64,000 nucleotides of DNA from the IMG/VR virus record IMGVR_UViG_3300002835_000063, positions 1 through 64,000 of that record. One strand, given 5' to 3'. Position numbers and translations under genes: made by a program. Every line of letters begins with the position of its first letter. The stretch's first letter is position 1. The notes beneath the pieces were generated by a model that was not told the DNA's origin, did no database searches, and saw nothing but the letters and a program-made list of their open reading frames with translations. Below are positions 8,063 through 17,051 of the stretch, one piece after another. Source of the DNA: a virus.

Positions 8063-10409
8063 AGTTTTCCTAAACACTTCTCTATCGGTAACCCTAGCGT
8101 TTTTCTTTCCGCTAGCGACTGCCACCATGTCTTTTGGAGATAATTCCCCCACTCTCCAACAAGCTCAAACGCAACTTGCTGCTGCCCAACAAGAACTTAC
8201 TGAAGCTCAAGCTGAACTAGCTTCTGCCAGCGCCGCAGTCGCCGCGGCCACTACAGCCAGAGATGCTGCTCAAGCAACTTACAGCCAAGCACTAGCGGCA
8301 TGGCAAGCAACTGAAGTTATTACTCCTGGCACTTCAAGCAGTCAAACCGTTAACGTTGTTCAGAACGGAACCTTTGATAGCACAGCTAATTGGACTAGCG
8401 TTGTTGCTAGCAATACTCCATATACAGGTGGCGCAAATCCTATTATCTACAATGGCAAGTTAAAAGGTTCCTACACCTCTGGCTACTACATTTACCAGTC
8501 CGGAACATTCCCGCAGCCAACTAACCAAGTGTCCTTTTCAGTTGATGTTTGGAACTATGACACTAACGATGGCAACAGAGTAAACAACCCTGACTACTAT
8601 CGAATTGAATTTAGAACCTACGCTGCCGACGGCACTCGCTTAAACTACTACAACCTTGAGTGGAACCAGTGGCACAACTATTGGATTACTAGAGGCGCTA
8701 GCTACACCTTGCCCCAGAACGCCGTTACTTGGGACATTGGCTTCAGAATGGCTGACGGTGGCTTCTGGGCAGGCGCTTTTGGCCCAGAGATGGATAACGT
8801 CCAGCTTCTTGCAACATATCAAACTTCGACTCCTCCTACCTACACCTATGGAGAGGCAGAAACAACAGCCAAGAACTCTGCATTCCAAGCACTACAGTCT
8901 GCTCAGGCAGCTTTAGATTCAGCTATTGTTACCCAGACCACAGCACAAAACAGAGTTAACGCAGCCCAAGCAGAGGTAACTAGGCTGACAGATTTGGTTG
9001 CAAGTTTAACTCCAACGCTAAATGCTCCAACTAATTTAACTGCCACTTTAACTGCCACCCACGTTGAACTTTCATGGAGTGCGCCAGTCTCTCACTCATC
9101 TGGAGTTCAAGTAGAGCGATATGCAATCATGTGGTCTACAACCAACTTCACGCAAAACGGTTGGGCATGGTCACACGACCAGACTTCTGTTTCAATTCCA
9201 CTAGAAATTTTAAATTCATACGGAGGACTTGGGAATACTTTTCAATTCAGAATTCGTTCTGATAACGACACTCAAGCTATCTACTCTCAATACTCAAACG
9301 TAGTTTCTGTTGCGACTCCAGCTCCTCCATGGTGGCAACTTGAATTTACCGAAGGACAGCAAGTATCACTTTCTGCTCCAGCAGGTTATAAGTTTGATTC
9401 ACCAATTGGATGGTACGGGTCTCCAACTGACCCAAACTGTGGTGCAACAGTTTCCCCAATATTAAATGGAATTATGAATGGTGCCACCACTGTCAGTTTT
9501 ACTGCAGACAATAATTTGTTTGGCGACCCTTGCGGAGGAGTTGTAAAAGTTTTACGACTCAGTACTCCAGTTACTTTGATTCCATCCCCGGAACCAACAC
9601 CTACTCCGACTCCAACGCCAGTAGAACCAACCCCCACACCAACCCCAACACCAACACCAAGTCCCGAACCCACACCAACTCCTGAGCCAACTCCAACACC
9701 TACTCCAACCCCCGAACCTTCTCCAACACCGACTCCCGAACCAACGCCTGAGCCGACTCCCGAGCCCTCACCCGAACCAACTGAACCTGAACCCACGCCC
9801 GAACCCGAGCCCTCGCCCGAGCCTGAACCAACGGATACTCCTGAGCCCACTCCAACTCCTCAGCCCGAACCCGAGCCGACCACTGAGCCCACTGATCAAC
9901 CAGAACCGTCCCCAGAACCAGAACCAAGCCCAGAGCCAACCCCAGTTGATCCTGAAGAACCGACTGAGCCAGAAGCACCGATAGAACTAGAAGAAGAAAT
10001 TTCATCAGAAAACATTGTTGCACTAGTTGAAGAACTTGTCAATATCGAACCTACCGAGCTAACCGAAGCTCAGGCAGAAGCAATTAAGGAAGCTGCCCTA
10101 GAAGTATTTGCAACAGCAGAACAAGGCTCCCCCGAGTACGAAGCAGCCCTAGACGCGTTACTAGTTGCAGCTCAACAAGATGACATCGTTCTCGATGAAG
10201 CCTTGGCCGCAGTCCCACTACTAGGTGACGTTGCAGGTGCAGCTGTAGAAGTATTCAACGCCTTAGGAAACGCGGGCGCTGATATGTCACCACAGGTTAG
10301 AGAGCAATCAGAAAAGGTTGTTATCGCCGCCGTCATCGTTGGCCAAGTTGCAATGACTGCAACCGCCGCCGCTACTAGCGCAGCAGCGTCTGCAGCAAGG
10401 AGACCATAA
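8040..10409 (+). CDS. Large secreted surface protein with coiled coil, FN3 and Pro/Thr/Glu-rich region
   Basis: 789 aa. Signal peptide at 1-30 ([18 protein letters not shown]). Residues 38-90 form an Ala/Gln-rich coiled coil; about 108-265 is a beta-sandwich-like domain with many aromatic residues; a second coiled coil spans about 272-325. An FN3 domain follows (about 331-425), then a beta domain. About 515-640 is a [12 protein letters not shown] repeat, and the C-terminus is helical and Ala-rich. The start overlaps the holin-like gene by 23 nt. It looks like a bacterial-type surface protein made by the infected cell or displayed on the virion. Function unknown. Confidence 0.65.
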   Translation: MRLSLRSRVFLNTSLSVTLAFFFPLATATMSFGDNSPTLQQAQTQLAAAQQELTEAQAELASASAAVAAATTARDAAQATYSQALAAWQATEVITPGTSSSQTVNVVQNGTFDSTANWTSVVASNTPYTGGANPIIYNGKLKGSYTSGYYIYQSGTFPQPTNQVSFSVDVWNYDTNDGNRVNNPDYYRIEFRTYAADGTRLNYYNLEWNQWHNYWITRGASYTLPQNAVTWDIGFRMADGGFWAGAFGPEMDNVQLLATYQTSTPPTYTYGEAETTAKNSAFQALQSAQAALDSAIVTQTTAQNRVNAAQAEVTRLTDLVASLTPTLNAPTNLTATLTATHVELSWSAPVSHSSGVQVERYAIMWSTTNFTQNGWAWSHDQTSVSIPLEILNSYGGLGNTFQFRIRSDNDTQAIYSQYSNVVSVATPAPPWWQLEFTEGQQVSLSAPAGYKFDSPIGWYGSPTDPNCGATVSPILNGIMNGATTVSFTADNNLFGDPCGGVVKVLRLSTPVTLIPSPEPTPTPTPTPVEPTPTPTPTPTPSPEPTPTPEPTPTPTPTPEPSPTPTPEPTPEPTPEPSPEPTEPEPTPEPEPSPEPEPTDTPEPTPTPQPEPEPTTEPTDQPEPSPEPEPSPEPTPVDPEEPTEPEAPIELEEEISSENIVALVEELVNIEPTELTEAQAEAIKEAALEVFATAEQGSPEYEAALDALLVAAQQDDIVLDEALAAVPLLGDVAGAAVEVFNALGNAGADMSPQVREQSEKVVIAAVIVGQVAMTATAAATSAAASAARRP

Positions 10410-10822
10410 TGTACGAATACCGAGTCAAGAAAGTTTTAGCGGTTATTGATGGAGACACTATTGATGTCGACATTGATCTAGGTTTTGACATCTCTATCAC
10501 TAAGCGCGTCCGTCTTGCGGGGATAGACACACCGGAGTCCCGCACAGCCGACAAATACGAAAAGTCCCTCGGCCTAGAGTCCAAGGCACTACTAAAGCAA
10601 AAGCTTGCGTCTGCACAAACAATTGTCATTCGCACAGAAAAACCTGACTCATCCGAGAAATACGGAAGAGTTTTGGGGTGGCTCTATCTAGACAACGATG
10701 AGACATCTTTTAACGAAACCATGATTGCCACTGGTTACGCATGGTCCTACCTGGGAGATACCAAAGTCAAAAACTTTGACGAACTAATTCAGAAAAGGAA
10801 AATAAATGGTTCACTTTCTTAA
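10409..10822 (+). CDS. Thermonuclease (SNase-like)
   Basis: 137 aa, starting within the stop of the preceding gene. The staphylococcal-nuclease fold is clear: VIDGDTIDVDID, then RVRLAGIDTPES, then EKYGRVLGWLY and a C-terminal helix. Putative catalytic residues are R35, E43 and R87, with D14, D16 and D40 for calcium. The family hydrolyses DNA and RNA phosphodiesters. No signal peptide, so it acts in the cytoplasm, perhaps on host DNA. Confidence 0.88.
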   Translation: MYEYRVKKVLAVIDGDTIDVDIDLGFDISITKRVRLAGIDTPESRTADKYEKSLGLESKALLKQKLASAQTIVIRTEKPDSSEKYGRVLGWLYLDNDETSFNETMIATGYAWSYLGDTKVKNFDELIQKRKINGSLS

Positions 10823-10994
10823 GTCACTATTTAAGGACATGATCGACCAGGCTTGGACCCTGCTCGGTATGTTTGTTGCCTGGGTTGTTCTGGAAGGTTC
10901 TGCCAAGGAAGTCGTTGGCATGCTTATCTGGATAACCTTAGGTGTATGGGTACTTACATTCCCGCTGCGTTACGAAAAGGAAGACAAGGAATAA
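10806..10994 (+). CDS. Small membrane protein, 62 aa
   Basis: Two hydrophobic stretches (about 16-30 and 36-52) and a charged end (RYEKEDKE). Overlaps the nuclease end by 17 nt. Unrecognised; its place after the nuclease and before a terminator suggests a small accessory lysis or membrane protein. Confidence 0.55.
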   Translation: MVHFLKSLFKDMIDQAWTLLGMFVAWVVLEGSAKEVVGMLIWITLGVWVLTFPLRYEKEDKE

Positions 10995-10997
10995 TCC

Positions 10998-11159
10998 TTG
11001 AACTTTATCAACCTTTCAAACGAGGAAAAGTTTGTATTGGCCGATATGGCTGCCTGCAAGCTCGAGAGAGCCCTCGGTAGAAAGTTGACTCCAGCAGAGT
11101 ATGAAAACTTTGTCTGGGAGTTTATTCAAGATTTATATAAACCTAAACTTGAAGATTAA
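10998..11159 (+). CDS. Hypothetical helical protein, 53 aa
   Basis: TTG start preceded by AAGGA at 7 nt. Sequence opens NFINLSNEEKFVLADMAACK and is all-helical. Last gene before the terminator at 11169. Confidence 0.55.
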   Translation: MNFINLSNEEKFVLADMAACKLERALGRKLTPAEYENFVWEFIQDLYKPKLED

Positions 11160-11168
11160 TAAACTAAG

Positions 11169-11196
11169 CCCCCGCCAAACCGGGGGTTTTGTTTTT
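11169..11196 (+). terminator. Rho-independent terminator
   Basis: CCCCCG/CGGGGG stem with a 6-nt loop, then TTTTGTTTTT. Ends the 7736-11159 operon. Confidence 0.85.
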
Positions 11197-11211
11197 GGTA
11201 GGATTTAGTTT

Positions 11212-12111
11212 ATGTCTAAAGTTTTAGTTACCGGCGGGGCCGGCTTCATTGGCTCAAACCTTGTAGATCGGCTTATCAATCTTGGTCACGAAGTGGTGGC
11301 AGTAGATAACGAATCTGCCACATCTAATTCTCAGTTTTACTGGAATCCAGAAGCAGAAAATCACAAATTAGATATAACTAATTTAGATTCAATCTCAGAT
11401 CTTTTTTGGGACGTTGACTATGTTTTTCATACAGCTGCCGAAGCTAGAATTCAACACTCTATAGAGAATCCCCTTTTAACTATAAATACAAACATTCTTG
11501 GAACGACTAATGTTTTACAAGCCTCTAGACTTGCAAATGTTAAAAGAGTTATTTACTCAATGACCTCATCAGTTTATGGAAACTCAAATCCCGCTCCTCA
11601 AGTAGAGACTCAGCCTCCAGACTGTCTAAATCCTTATTCCATATCCAAGTATGCAGGAGAACAGCTATGCAAGCTTTATTCAAATCTTTATGGACTAGAA
11701 ACCGCTAGTCTTAGATATTTTAATATTTATGGATATAGGGAACCGTCTAAGGGTCACTACGCTCCAGTTGTTTCAAAATTTATTAAACAACACAAAGCCG
11801 GACAGTTTTTAACTATTATTGGCGACGGAGAACAGCGCAGGGACTTCACACATATTGACGATGCCATAGATGCCAACATTCTTGCCATGACCTGCGAAAC
11901 CCCTCTTTACGGAGAAATATTCAACATAGGAGCTGGACGTAACTTTTCTATAAATGAGTTAGCTCAACTAATCTCTAGCAAATATGAATACCTACCCTTA
12001 CGCCCAGGAGAAGCCAGAGAAACTTTAGCCAACAACACAAAAGCCAAAGAGATCCTTGGTTGGACCCCTACCCGTAAACTAGAGGACTTTGTAGCTCAAT
12101 CATTATCTTAG
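11212..12111 (+). CDS. NAD-dependent sugar-nucleotide epimerase (SDR family)
   Basis: 299 aa. The extended SDR signature is complete: VTGGAGFIGSNL with G8/G11/G14 for NAD(P), a catalytic Ser near 119-120 and Y142xxxK146. It converts NDP-sugars, most like UDP-glucose/UDP-GlcNAc 4-epimerases; exact substrate unknown. It would feed the glycosyltransferases encoded elsewhere in the window. A TAGGAT hexamer 7 nt before the ATG suggests a leaderless start just after the previous terminator. Confidence 0.85.
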   Translation: MSKVLVTGGAGFIGSNLVDRLINLGHEVVAVDNESATSNSQFYWNPEAENHKLDITNLDSISDLFWDVDYVFHTAAEARIQHSIENPLLTINTNILGTTNVLQASRLANVKRVIYSMTSSVYGNSNPAPQVETQPPDCLNPYSISKYAGEQLCKLYSNLYGLETASLRYFNIYGYREPSKGHYAPVVSKFIKQHKAGQFLTIIGDGEQRRDFTHIDDAIDANILAMTCETPLYGEIFNIGAGRNFSINELAQLISSKYEYLPLRPGEARETLANNTKAKEILGWTPTRKLEDFVAQSLS

Positions 12112-12119
12112 CCTTCTAG

Positions 12120-12125
12120 TAAAAT
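12120..12125 (+). promoter_or_regulatory. Candidate promoter of the endolysin gene (TAAAAT)
   Basis: The context AGTAAAATTG precedes GAAAGGAC and the ATG at 12150. Very similar GTAAAAT boxes occur before 42855, 46099 and 57954, suggesting a shared late promoter. No consensus -35 is visible. Confidence 0.4.
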
Positions 12126-12149
12126 TGAAGTACCGAAAGGACTTTAATT

Positions 12150-13064
12150 ATGACTTGGTTGATGCCATTTCCTGAAAAGACAATCACTGGCGAGTACGGC
12201 ACTCTCTCTGCCTACCGTCGCAAGAACAAGATGCAGCCACACTCTGGCACCGACTGGGCACCTCCAGGTTCGAACAAAGGTAAGACTTTAATTCCTGCTA
12301 TCGCAGATGGAACTATCAAGCTTGTACAATGGAGCAAAGTGTTAGGCTGGGTCGTAGTTCAGACCGCCGCAGATAAAGACGGCAAGATTTGGTTTATCGG
12401 ATATTGCCACCTAGCCTGCAAAAAGTGCGGCATTAATTGCAAAGGCGCTCACGGACCAGAGATTGCGCTAAGCGTTAAAGTCGGCGACAAAGTAACAGCT
12501 GGTGATGTCACTCACGGCATGACGATCGGGAACACGGGCAATGCTTCAAGTGGGGCTCATTTGCATGCAACTCTTGGCAAGGCAGTTAAGGACGTCTTTG
12601 GTCCAACCACTTCAAAGTCCGATCTTAAGAAAGCAATCATCGCTAACAGCGGAGGCGCAGTTGCCCCAAAGGTTGACAAGAAGACTGCTAAAGCAATCAT
12701 CAAAGGCGAAGCTCCAAAGGCAGCAGAACCAGTTGCTACTGAAGTAAAGCCCTTAGTTGCCGATGAGTCGAAAGAACTAACTGTTGACGACTGGAAGAAG
12801 TTCCAAGAAATTCTAAAGCGCGATCACGGCTACACTGGCGCAATCGATGGCAACCCAGGAAAGCAAACTTGGATGGCCATTCAGCGCTCAGTTGCTTCCC
12901 ACGGATACTCAGGTCCAATTGATGGAGATCCTGGAACTAACAGCTATAAGGGCGTCCAAAAGCGCCTAGTTGCTCGCGCTGACTACGAAGGTCGTATTGA
13001 TGGCTCATGGGGGCCCCAGACTATTGCAGCCCTCCGTGGAGCAATCAACTCAAACAAGTATTAA
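12150..13064 (+). CDS. Endolysin: M23 metallopeptidase with peptidoglycan-binding repeats
   Basis: 304 aa. Residues 25-145 form a LytM/M23 zinc peptidase: H31 and D35 (HSGTDW), H87 and the HLH pair H137/H139 (SSGAHLHATLG). It cuts peptide cross-links in peptidoglycan. After a Lys/Ala/Pro linker, residues 215-300 hold three short peptidoglycan-binding repeats (GYTGAIDGNPG, GYSGPIDGDPG, YEGRIDGSWG). No signal peptide, so release depends on a holin. It is a single-gene transcript ending at the hairpin at 13088. Confidence 0.9.
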   Translation: MTWLMPFPEKTITGEYGTLSAYRRKNKMQPHSGTDWAPPGSNKGKTLIPAIADGTIKLVQWSKVLGWVVVQTAADKDGKIWFIGYCHLACKKCGINCKGAHGPEIALSVKVGDKVTAGDVTHGMTIGNTGNASSGAHLHATLGKAVKDVFGPTTSKSDLKKAIIANSGGAVAPKVDKKTAKAIIKGEAPKAAEPVATEVKPLVADESKELTVDDWKKFQEILKRDHGYTGAIDGNPGKQTWMAIQRSVASHGYSGPIDGDPGTNSYKGVQKRLVARADYEGRIDGSWGPQTIAALRGAINSNKY

Positions 13065-13087
13065 TCCCGACAAGGAATAAAGAGAAA

Positions 13088-13117
13088 CCCCCGACAAAAC
13101 ATCGGGGGCTTTTCTTA
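13088..13117. terminator. Bidirectional terminator
   Basis: CCCCCGA/TCGGGGG stem, 7-nt loop, then CTTTTCTTATTT. It separates the convergent endolysin gene and the FN3 gene. Confidence 0.85.
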
Positions 13118-13133
13118 TTTATCGTTTTGTCAT

Positions 13134-14264
13134 TTAGTTAGTTACAGCCAAAACTGCAGTAGCAACGTTGCTTGGGTTCCAAACTCCATTACCGCCAACA
13201 CTTCCACTTAGAACACATTGGCCTACAGTCTTGAAAATAACTTTTGGTCCAACTACCTCACATACTACTGGAGTAGTTGAAGTCACCACAGCCGGAATCT
13301 CGAAACCATTAGCTATAGACTTGCTGGTTGCATTGAAGTGCGCAAACCAGGGCAATCCAATTGGTCCCCAAGTTTTAAGTGAATAGCTTCTCATAAATCT
13401 AGAGAATCCAGCCCCTTGATCGAACTTAGTTGCTAGTTGAATGTTTAAGGTTGTAGCTGATGGATCTACAGTCGGGTAGGTGCTCGGATCAGCAACTACG
13501 CTTCCGCAGGTCCCAAGTTGAGTCTCACCAACGTTTGCGTCATAGATGCTCTCAAAGCAGGTAGTTGATGCAGTACCGCCACCAATTACTCGTGGAAGTA
13601 CGACGTTGGTTGCACCAGTGTTGGCATAAGTCCAGTACTGAGTCGAGTTACAGCCATAGGCATTACATGCAGCCACGTTAATGATGTACATAAATCCAGG
13701 ATCGACTGACAGCGAAGTAAAGGTGTCAGACAAAACAAGCTCGGCCTTAGTGGCGTTTATTGGATTGCCTCTGGTATCAGACTTCCAGTAAGTAACTTTG
13801 TAGCCATACAGCGGAGCACCGCCATTGTTAGGGCTTGGAATCCACGCTACGTCAACCTGAGTACTTGATACAACGCTAGAGGTAGCAATTAGAGGAGCTA
13901 CTGGAATTGATGCAGCAGAAACAGCATTAGACAGGACCGAGGTAGCAACTGGCACACCATTCTTTAGGGTTGCTACAGCAAACCTGTACTGCTGAGTAAA
14001 GCCCAAAGCCCTAGTCGAGAAGGTGCATTCTTTGGCAGCTGCTCTTAAAACTACACAAGTTTGCCCGCCCGGCTGAGCAGTCACTAAATAGCCAGTGACG
14101 CCAGAAACGTCACTAGGGGCCTTCCAGCCCACTTTGTAGCCCAGATCAACTCTGTAGTAGGCGCTGACATCTAGGGCCGCCTGAGAGCTTCCTAGGGCCG
14201 CTACAGGGCTAAATACGCCCATTGAAAGGGCTAAGGTAGTTAGAACTACCGCTGTCTTCTTCAT
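13134..14264 (-). CDS. Secreted protein with two fibronectin-III domains
   Basis: 376 aa. A signal peptide (1-24, cleavage near VAALG) leads to two FN3-like domains at about 33-120 and 124-225 (VDVAWIPSPNNGGAPLYGYKV). Then comes a Cys-containing beta domain of about 140 residues. It reads like a host-type surface or secreted protein rather than a core virion protein. It has its own strong promoter (14294-14322) and ends at a terminator, so it is an independent, possibly early or lysogeny-type, transcript. Confidence 0.7.
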   Translation of the reverse strand: MKKTAVVLTTLALSMGVFSPVAALGSSQAALDVSAYYRVDLGYKVGWKAPSDVSGVTGYLVTAQPGGQTCVVLRAAAKECTFSTRALGFTQQYRFAVATLKNGVPVATSVLSNAVSAASIPVAPLIATSSVVSSTQVDVAWIPSPNNGGAPLYGYKVTYWKSDTRGNPINATKAELVLSDTFTSLSVDPGFMYIINVAACNAYGCNSTQYWTYANTGATNVVLPRVIGGGTASTTCFESIYDANVGETQLGTCGSVVADPSTYPTVDPSATTLNIQLATKFDQGAGFSRFMRSYSLKTWGPIGLPWFAHFNATSKSIANGFEIPAVVTSTTPVVCEVVGPKVIFKTVGQCVLSGSVGGNGVWNPSNVATAVLAVTN

Positions 14265-14293
14265 TCTGTACCTTTCTAGTTCAGATACAGAAA

Positions 14294-14322
14294 AAGATAA
14301 TGGACTCTTTTTAGTTTGTCAA
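14294..14322 (-). promoter_or_regulatory. Sigma70-type promoter (TTGACA-17-TATCTT)
   Basis: Read on the minus strand: TTGACA at 14317-14322, a 17-nt spacer, TATCTT at 14294-14299, then a short leader with AGAAAGG before the ATG at 14264. The GGACTTGACAAACTAA context is nearly the same as at the protease promoter at 35166-35194. Confidence 0.8.
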
Positions 14323-14340
14323 GTCCAAATTAAAAGATTT

Positions 14341-14655
14341 TTAAAACCTGGGGGGCGGTGGAGGACCGTCTGGATCCTCATCTTCGTTTCTAGCCCGGTC
14401 TACCGCGTCATCTAGCAGCCTGGCAACGTTTTCTACGATGTCCTCGAAAGAGTCATTTATACGAACAATCTGCCTGTCTCGCATAAACATTTCAATCATT
14501 TCGGCTTTATACATAATCTTGACTAAAGTCTTTTGGTCCCTCTTGCTCAAGTTCTTAAGTAGTGGATTAGCAAGAATCATCATCTGTATTTCATAGAGGT
14601 GACGCTGTTTTTGGAGTTTTCTTAGCTGGCGCTCAGTGGCTCGAATGCTGCTCAT
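14341..14655 (-). CDS. Hypothetical helical protein, 104 aa
   Basis: Unrecognised. Basic helices (RATERQLRKLQKQRH) and an acidic, Pro-rich end. Overlaps the upstream gene by 23 nt. Confidence 0.55.
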   Translation of the reverse strand: MSSIRATERQLRKLQKQRHLYEIQMMILANPLLKNLSKRDQKTLVKIMYKAEMIEMFMRDRQIVRINDSFEDIVENVARLLDDAVDRARNEDEDPDGPPPPPRF

Positions 14656-14878
14656 ATTCCTCTATCTTTTCCATAACCCTATAGCAGGTTACATTAACTC
14701 GTACAGAATACCCTAGCCCATAAGGCTGAACATACAAAACCTCAGGGTTATTAGATGTTTCTACGTATTTAACCTTACCAGAAATGCACTCTGGATCTCC
14801 CCAAAACTTAGGGGAAGCAAAATGAACAAAGCTATCTACTAGCTCTGGAATTTGCTCCCTGTCTATAGGGGTTCCCAT
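14633..14878 (-). CDS. Hypothetical protein, 81 aa
   Basis: Unrecognised small beta-rich protein (GKVKYVETSNNPEVLYVQPYG). Part of the long leftward run of small genes. Confidence 0.55.
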   Translation of the reverse strand: MGTPIDREQIPELVDSFVHFASPKFWGDPECISGKVKYVETSNNPEVLYVQPYGLGYSVRVNVTCYRVMEKIEEYEQHSSH

Positions 14879-14886
14879 AAGATCCC

Positions 14887-15078
14887 CTAAAGATATTTTT
14901 TAGTGATTTTTGTTGAAAGCTCTGATACCCAGTCCTTAGTTGGACCCTCTAAATCTGAATTTTTTTCAACAGCCGAAGATAGTTCATGTAGAGCTTCTGC
15001 AATGCCAGCCTTAAAGCCCTCGTCCCATTTCTTTTGGTCCGCAGCCTGAGATGCGAACATAGGTGGATGATTAGTCAT
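14887..15078 (-). CDS. Hypothetical protein, 63 aa
   Basis: ATG at 15078 chosen because AGGAG lies 4 nt upstream; the longer frame would need a TTG. Helical; contains KKWDEGFKAGIAEALHEL, a motif resembling the GY.EG.. helices of neighbouring small phage proteins. Confidence 0.55.
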   Translation of the reverse strand: MTNHPPMFASQAADQKKWDEGFKAGIAEALHELSSAVEKNSDLEGPTKDWVSELSTKITKKYL

Positions 15079-15117
15079 AGCGCTCCTAAACAAACGTATG
15101 ACCAGTCTACCAGCGAG

Positions 15118-15297
15118 CTATTTCTCTGATTTTTCCCAGGGCAAAAACAGTAACCACTTACTGTCTTGATTAAAAACAAAGTATTTATTCTCAGGCTTGC
15201 TGTAGCTGATAATCTCGTGCTGCCTTAGCCATTCCAAAACTTCTTCGCGTCCCTCTTGACGAAGGCTTTCGTAAGAGACGTTTACTTTTCTGGCCAT
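15118..15297 (-). CDS. Hypothetical protein, 59 aa
   Basis: ATG at 15297 lies inside the end of the Nmad1 gene. Sequence MARKVNVSYESLRQEGREEV, then ENKYFVFNQDSKWLLFLPW. Unrecognised. Confidence 0.55.
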   Translation of the reverse strand: MARKVNVSYESLRQEGREEVLEWLRQHEIISYSKPENKYFVFNQDSKWLLFLPWEKSEK

Positions 15298-15569
15298 TCC
15301 CCGTCCAATACCATCATGGCAATAATGCTGTAGTTAGCTAGATCTAGAAAAGAGTCTTTTAGCGATTCGTTTTCTGGCGTGACTCCCGAATCGATGAGAT
15401 GGTTGATCCGTGAAACCTTGTCATGTATACGTACACGGAGACCATTAAGAGGACCACCGGGAGAGCGACTAATGTTAGTGGGACCGTAATCATTTTGTTT
15501 TTTGACCAAAACGTCTTCAGCGAATTGATAATGCTTGTGCGCGATTTTTCTGAACTCATCTAGATTCAT
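15282..15569 (-). CDS. Nucleotide-modification-associated domain 1 (Nmad1)-like protein
   Basis: 95 aa, the usual size of this family. Landmarks: KKQNDYGPTNIS at 23-34, GLRVRIHDKVSRINHLI at about 43-59, and NESLKDSFLDLANYSIIAM near 67-85. The family is linked by genome context to phage DNA base modification, but its biochemical role is not established. Together with two methyltransferases and a carbamoyltransferase it hints at modified nucleotides, though none is adjacent. Confidence 0.7.
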   Translation of the reverse strand: MNLDEFRKIAHKHYQFAEDVLVKKQNDYGPTNISRSPGGPLNGLRVRIHDKVSRINHLIDSGVTPENESLKDSFLDLANYSIIAMMVLDGEWPEK

Positions 15570-15834
15570 CTTTCCTCAATATTTCTTTTACTAAATCTTT
15601 TGGGCTTGTTTTTACTTCGCTGGGCAATGCCCCGTATTTGTAAAGCAACTTAAGCAGTAGCGTAGCATACAAAAGCTCGTCTAGAAAAGCGACCCCCGGA
15701 AACCAGTCAAAGGGATCTGGCAGAATAATTAGACCAATCAAACCAAGCGTTAAACTCTTAACCCACCACGGGGATCGCTTGTATTGAGCAATGTATGGTT
15801 TAGCTATTCTTTTCGTCCGCTGACCAAGAGTCAT
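15556..15834 (-). CDS. YkvA/DUF1232-like small membrane protein
   Basis: 92 aa from the ATG at 15834; the longer TTG form is less likely. The core LPDPFDWFPGVAFLDELLYATLL matches the DUF1232 signature (LPDxxDxxPxxGxxDD) between two hydrophobic segments. Role unknown. Overlaps both neighbours. Confidence 0.6.
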   Translation of the reverse strand: MTLGQRTKRIAKPYIAQYKRSPWWVKSLTLGLIGLIILPDPFDWFPGVAFLDELLYATLLLKLLYKYGALPSEVKTSPKDLVKEILRKDESR

Positions 15835-16297
15835 CGTCCCATACCCACCCTTGTTCAATCCACTCTACTTCAGCTCTTCCTTGTGCGCAGTCATAGCAAA
15901 TGTGCCAAAGCTTTTCGTCTCTGACAGCTCCTAAGTACATACCGCCAGCAGAAGCAACATTGTCTTCAAAATCTAAATGACGATTGCAAACGGCGCATTG
16001 AAACATTTTTTTGCTAGTGAAATCTAAATCGCCACTTTTATCCAATTCAACACGAAATGTTATGCCGTCATACTGAGACTCATACTCAATCAAAGCAGCA
16101 ATAGAGTAGCCGTCTGCATATGCTTCGTTATAAAGATCTTCTTCGTCTTTGGTGGCTATTCTAAAAGAAGTCTCGCCCTCAGCCGCATATGGAATAATTT
16201 CATCCCGCTTCAGCCAAAGCCATTCAACATAAACTTCTCCATCCAGCGGCTCGTAATGCTCAAACCTATAAAGAAATCTTTTTTCGGAGTCTTCCAT
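15800..16297 (-). CDS. Zinc-ribbon hypothetical protein, 165 aa
   Basis: CAVCNRH and HICYDCAQG (about residues 102-140) form a likely Cys4 zinc site; the rest is acidic and aromatic. No catalytic motif. Unrecognised actinophage-type accessory protein. Confidence 0.55.
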   Translation of the reverse strand: MEDSEKRFLYRFEHYEPLDGEVYVEWLWLKRDEIIPYAAEGETSFRIATKDEEDLYNEAYADGYSIAALIEYESQYDGITFRVELDKSGDLDFTSKKMFQCAVCNRHLDFEDNVASAGGMYLGAVRDEKLWHICYDCAQGRAEVEWIEQGWVWDDDSWSADEKNS

Positions 16298-16332
16298 ATC
16301 TACACACTAATACTTACCCACGTGGGCGTCTA

Positions 16333-16686
16333 CTAAAAAAGCTTTTCGTCTTTTTCGATGTAGCCAGGGTATTCTCTGCGGTCCCTAATAATTACGTCTG
16401 AAGCATGAAGATAGGTAGCAGCAACAATTCTTAAGCCGTCAACTTCTAGGGCACCAGGATCTTCCTCAGCCAAATACTTTGCAACCATCTTTGCGTCGCT
16501 AGCTTTGATCTGGAACTCCTCCCAGAAAACTTCCCTGGCGTGTCTAAATCCTTCGGCGTACCCAGTATTGAAAGAAGCTTTGCTGTCCTCTTCTAACGTA
16601 GCCGGATTAACCCTAGGCTTAGCTGGTTTTTCAAATAGGCCCTCTTCGTCAAAAGAGCTGCCACAACCGCAGTTTCCACCGCACAT
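16333..16686 (-). CDS. Hypothetical protein with Cys-rich N-terminus, 117 aa
   Basis: Opens MCGGNCGCGSSF, reminiscent of metal-binding or scaffold tails, followed by helices (GYAEGFRHAREVFWEEF). Unrecognised. Confidence 0.55.
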   Translation of the reverse strand: MCGGNCGCGSSFDEEGLFEKPAKPRVNPATLEEDSKASFNTGYAEGFRHAREVFWEEFQIKASDAKMVAKYLAEEDPGALEVDGLRIVAATYLHASDVIIRDRREYPGYIEKDEKLF

Positions 16687-16713
16687 AAATTCTCCTAAGT
16701 CTTTTTAACTATT

Positions 16714-16956
16714 CTAGCTAGCGTCTGAATCCATGTTTTTGAGCAGATGGATGCAGTATTCGAGGCCATCTTCCCACTCAAGATTTGGCTCAACTTTAAG
16801 GGCCCCCCGAGCGTCTGCTATTTCTTTCTTAAGAACGTCTATCAAAAGTTCCCTAAATTGTAGCTCCCCCTCCTTCATCACAACCTTTACTGCAAGCTTC
16901 GTTGCTTCATCTAGGTCCAAAACAATCTCCCGATCAAATTTGTCAAAATACGACAT
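16714..16956 (-). CDS. Hypothetical acidic protein, 80 aa
   Basis: Unrecognised. Alternating charged helix and strand pattern; ends DGLEYCIHLLKNMDSDAS. Its ATG overlaps the stop of the 31-aa gene upstream (TGATG). Confidence 0.55.
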   Translation of the reverse strand: MSYFDKFDREIVLDLDEATKLAVKVVMKEGELQFRELLIDVLKKEIADARGALKVEPNLEWEDGLEYCIHLLKNMDSDAS

Positions 16957-17051
16957 CAGTATATAAACCTGTCTTTATCGTTGTTTTTCTTTGGAAATAT
17001 AAAGTTTTTTACTTTCTTATACGCCTTCTCGAGGTAGTAAAGAATAATCAT
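16956..17051 (-). CDS. Micro-protein, 31 aa
   Basis: MIILYYLEKAYKKVKNFIF and a basic tail. Its ATG overlaps the stop of the carbamoyltransferase gene (TAATG) and its stop overlaps the next ATG (TGATG). That double coupling is the main reason to call it real. Confidence 0.45.
   Translation of the reverse strand: MIILYYLEKAYKKVKNFIFPKKNNDKDRFIY

Noticed and set aside
9386-9850. Minus-strand Gly/Val/Ser-rich frame opposite the PTPEP region
   Set aside because: Produced by the complement of Pro/Thr/Glu codons; repetitive and without its own ribosome site.
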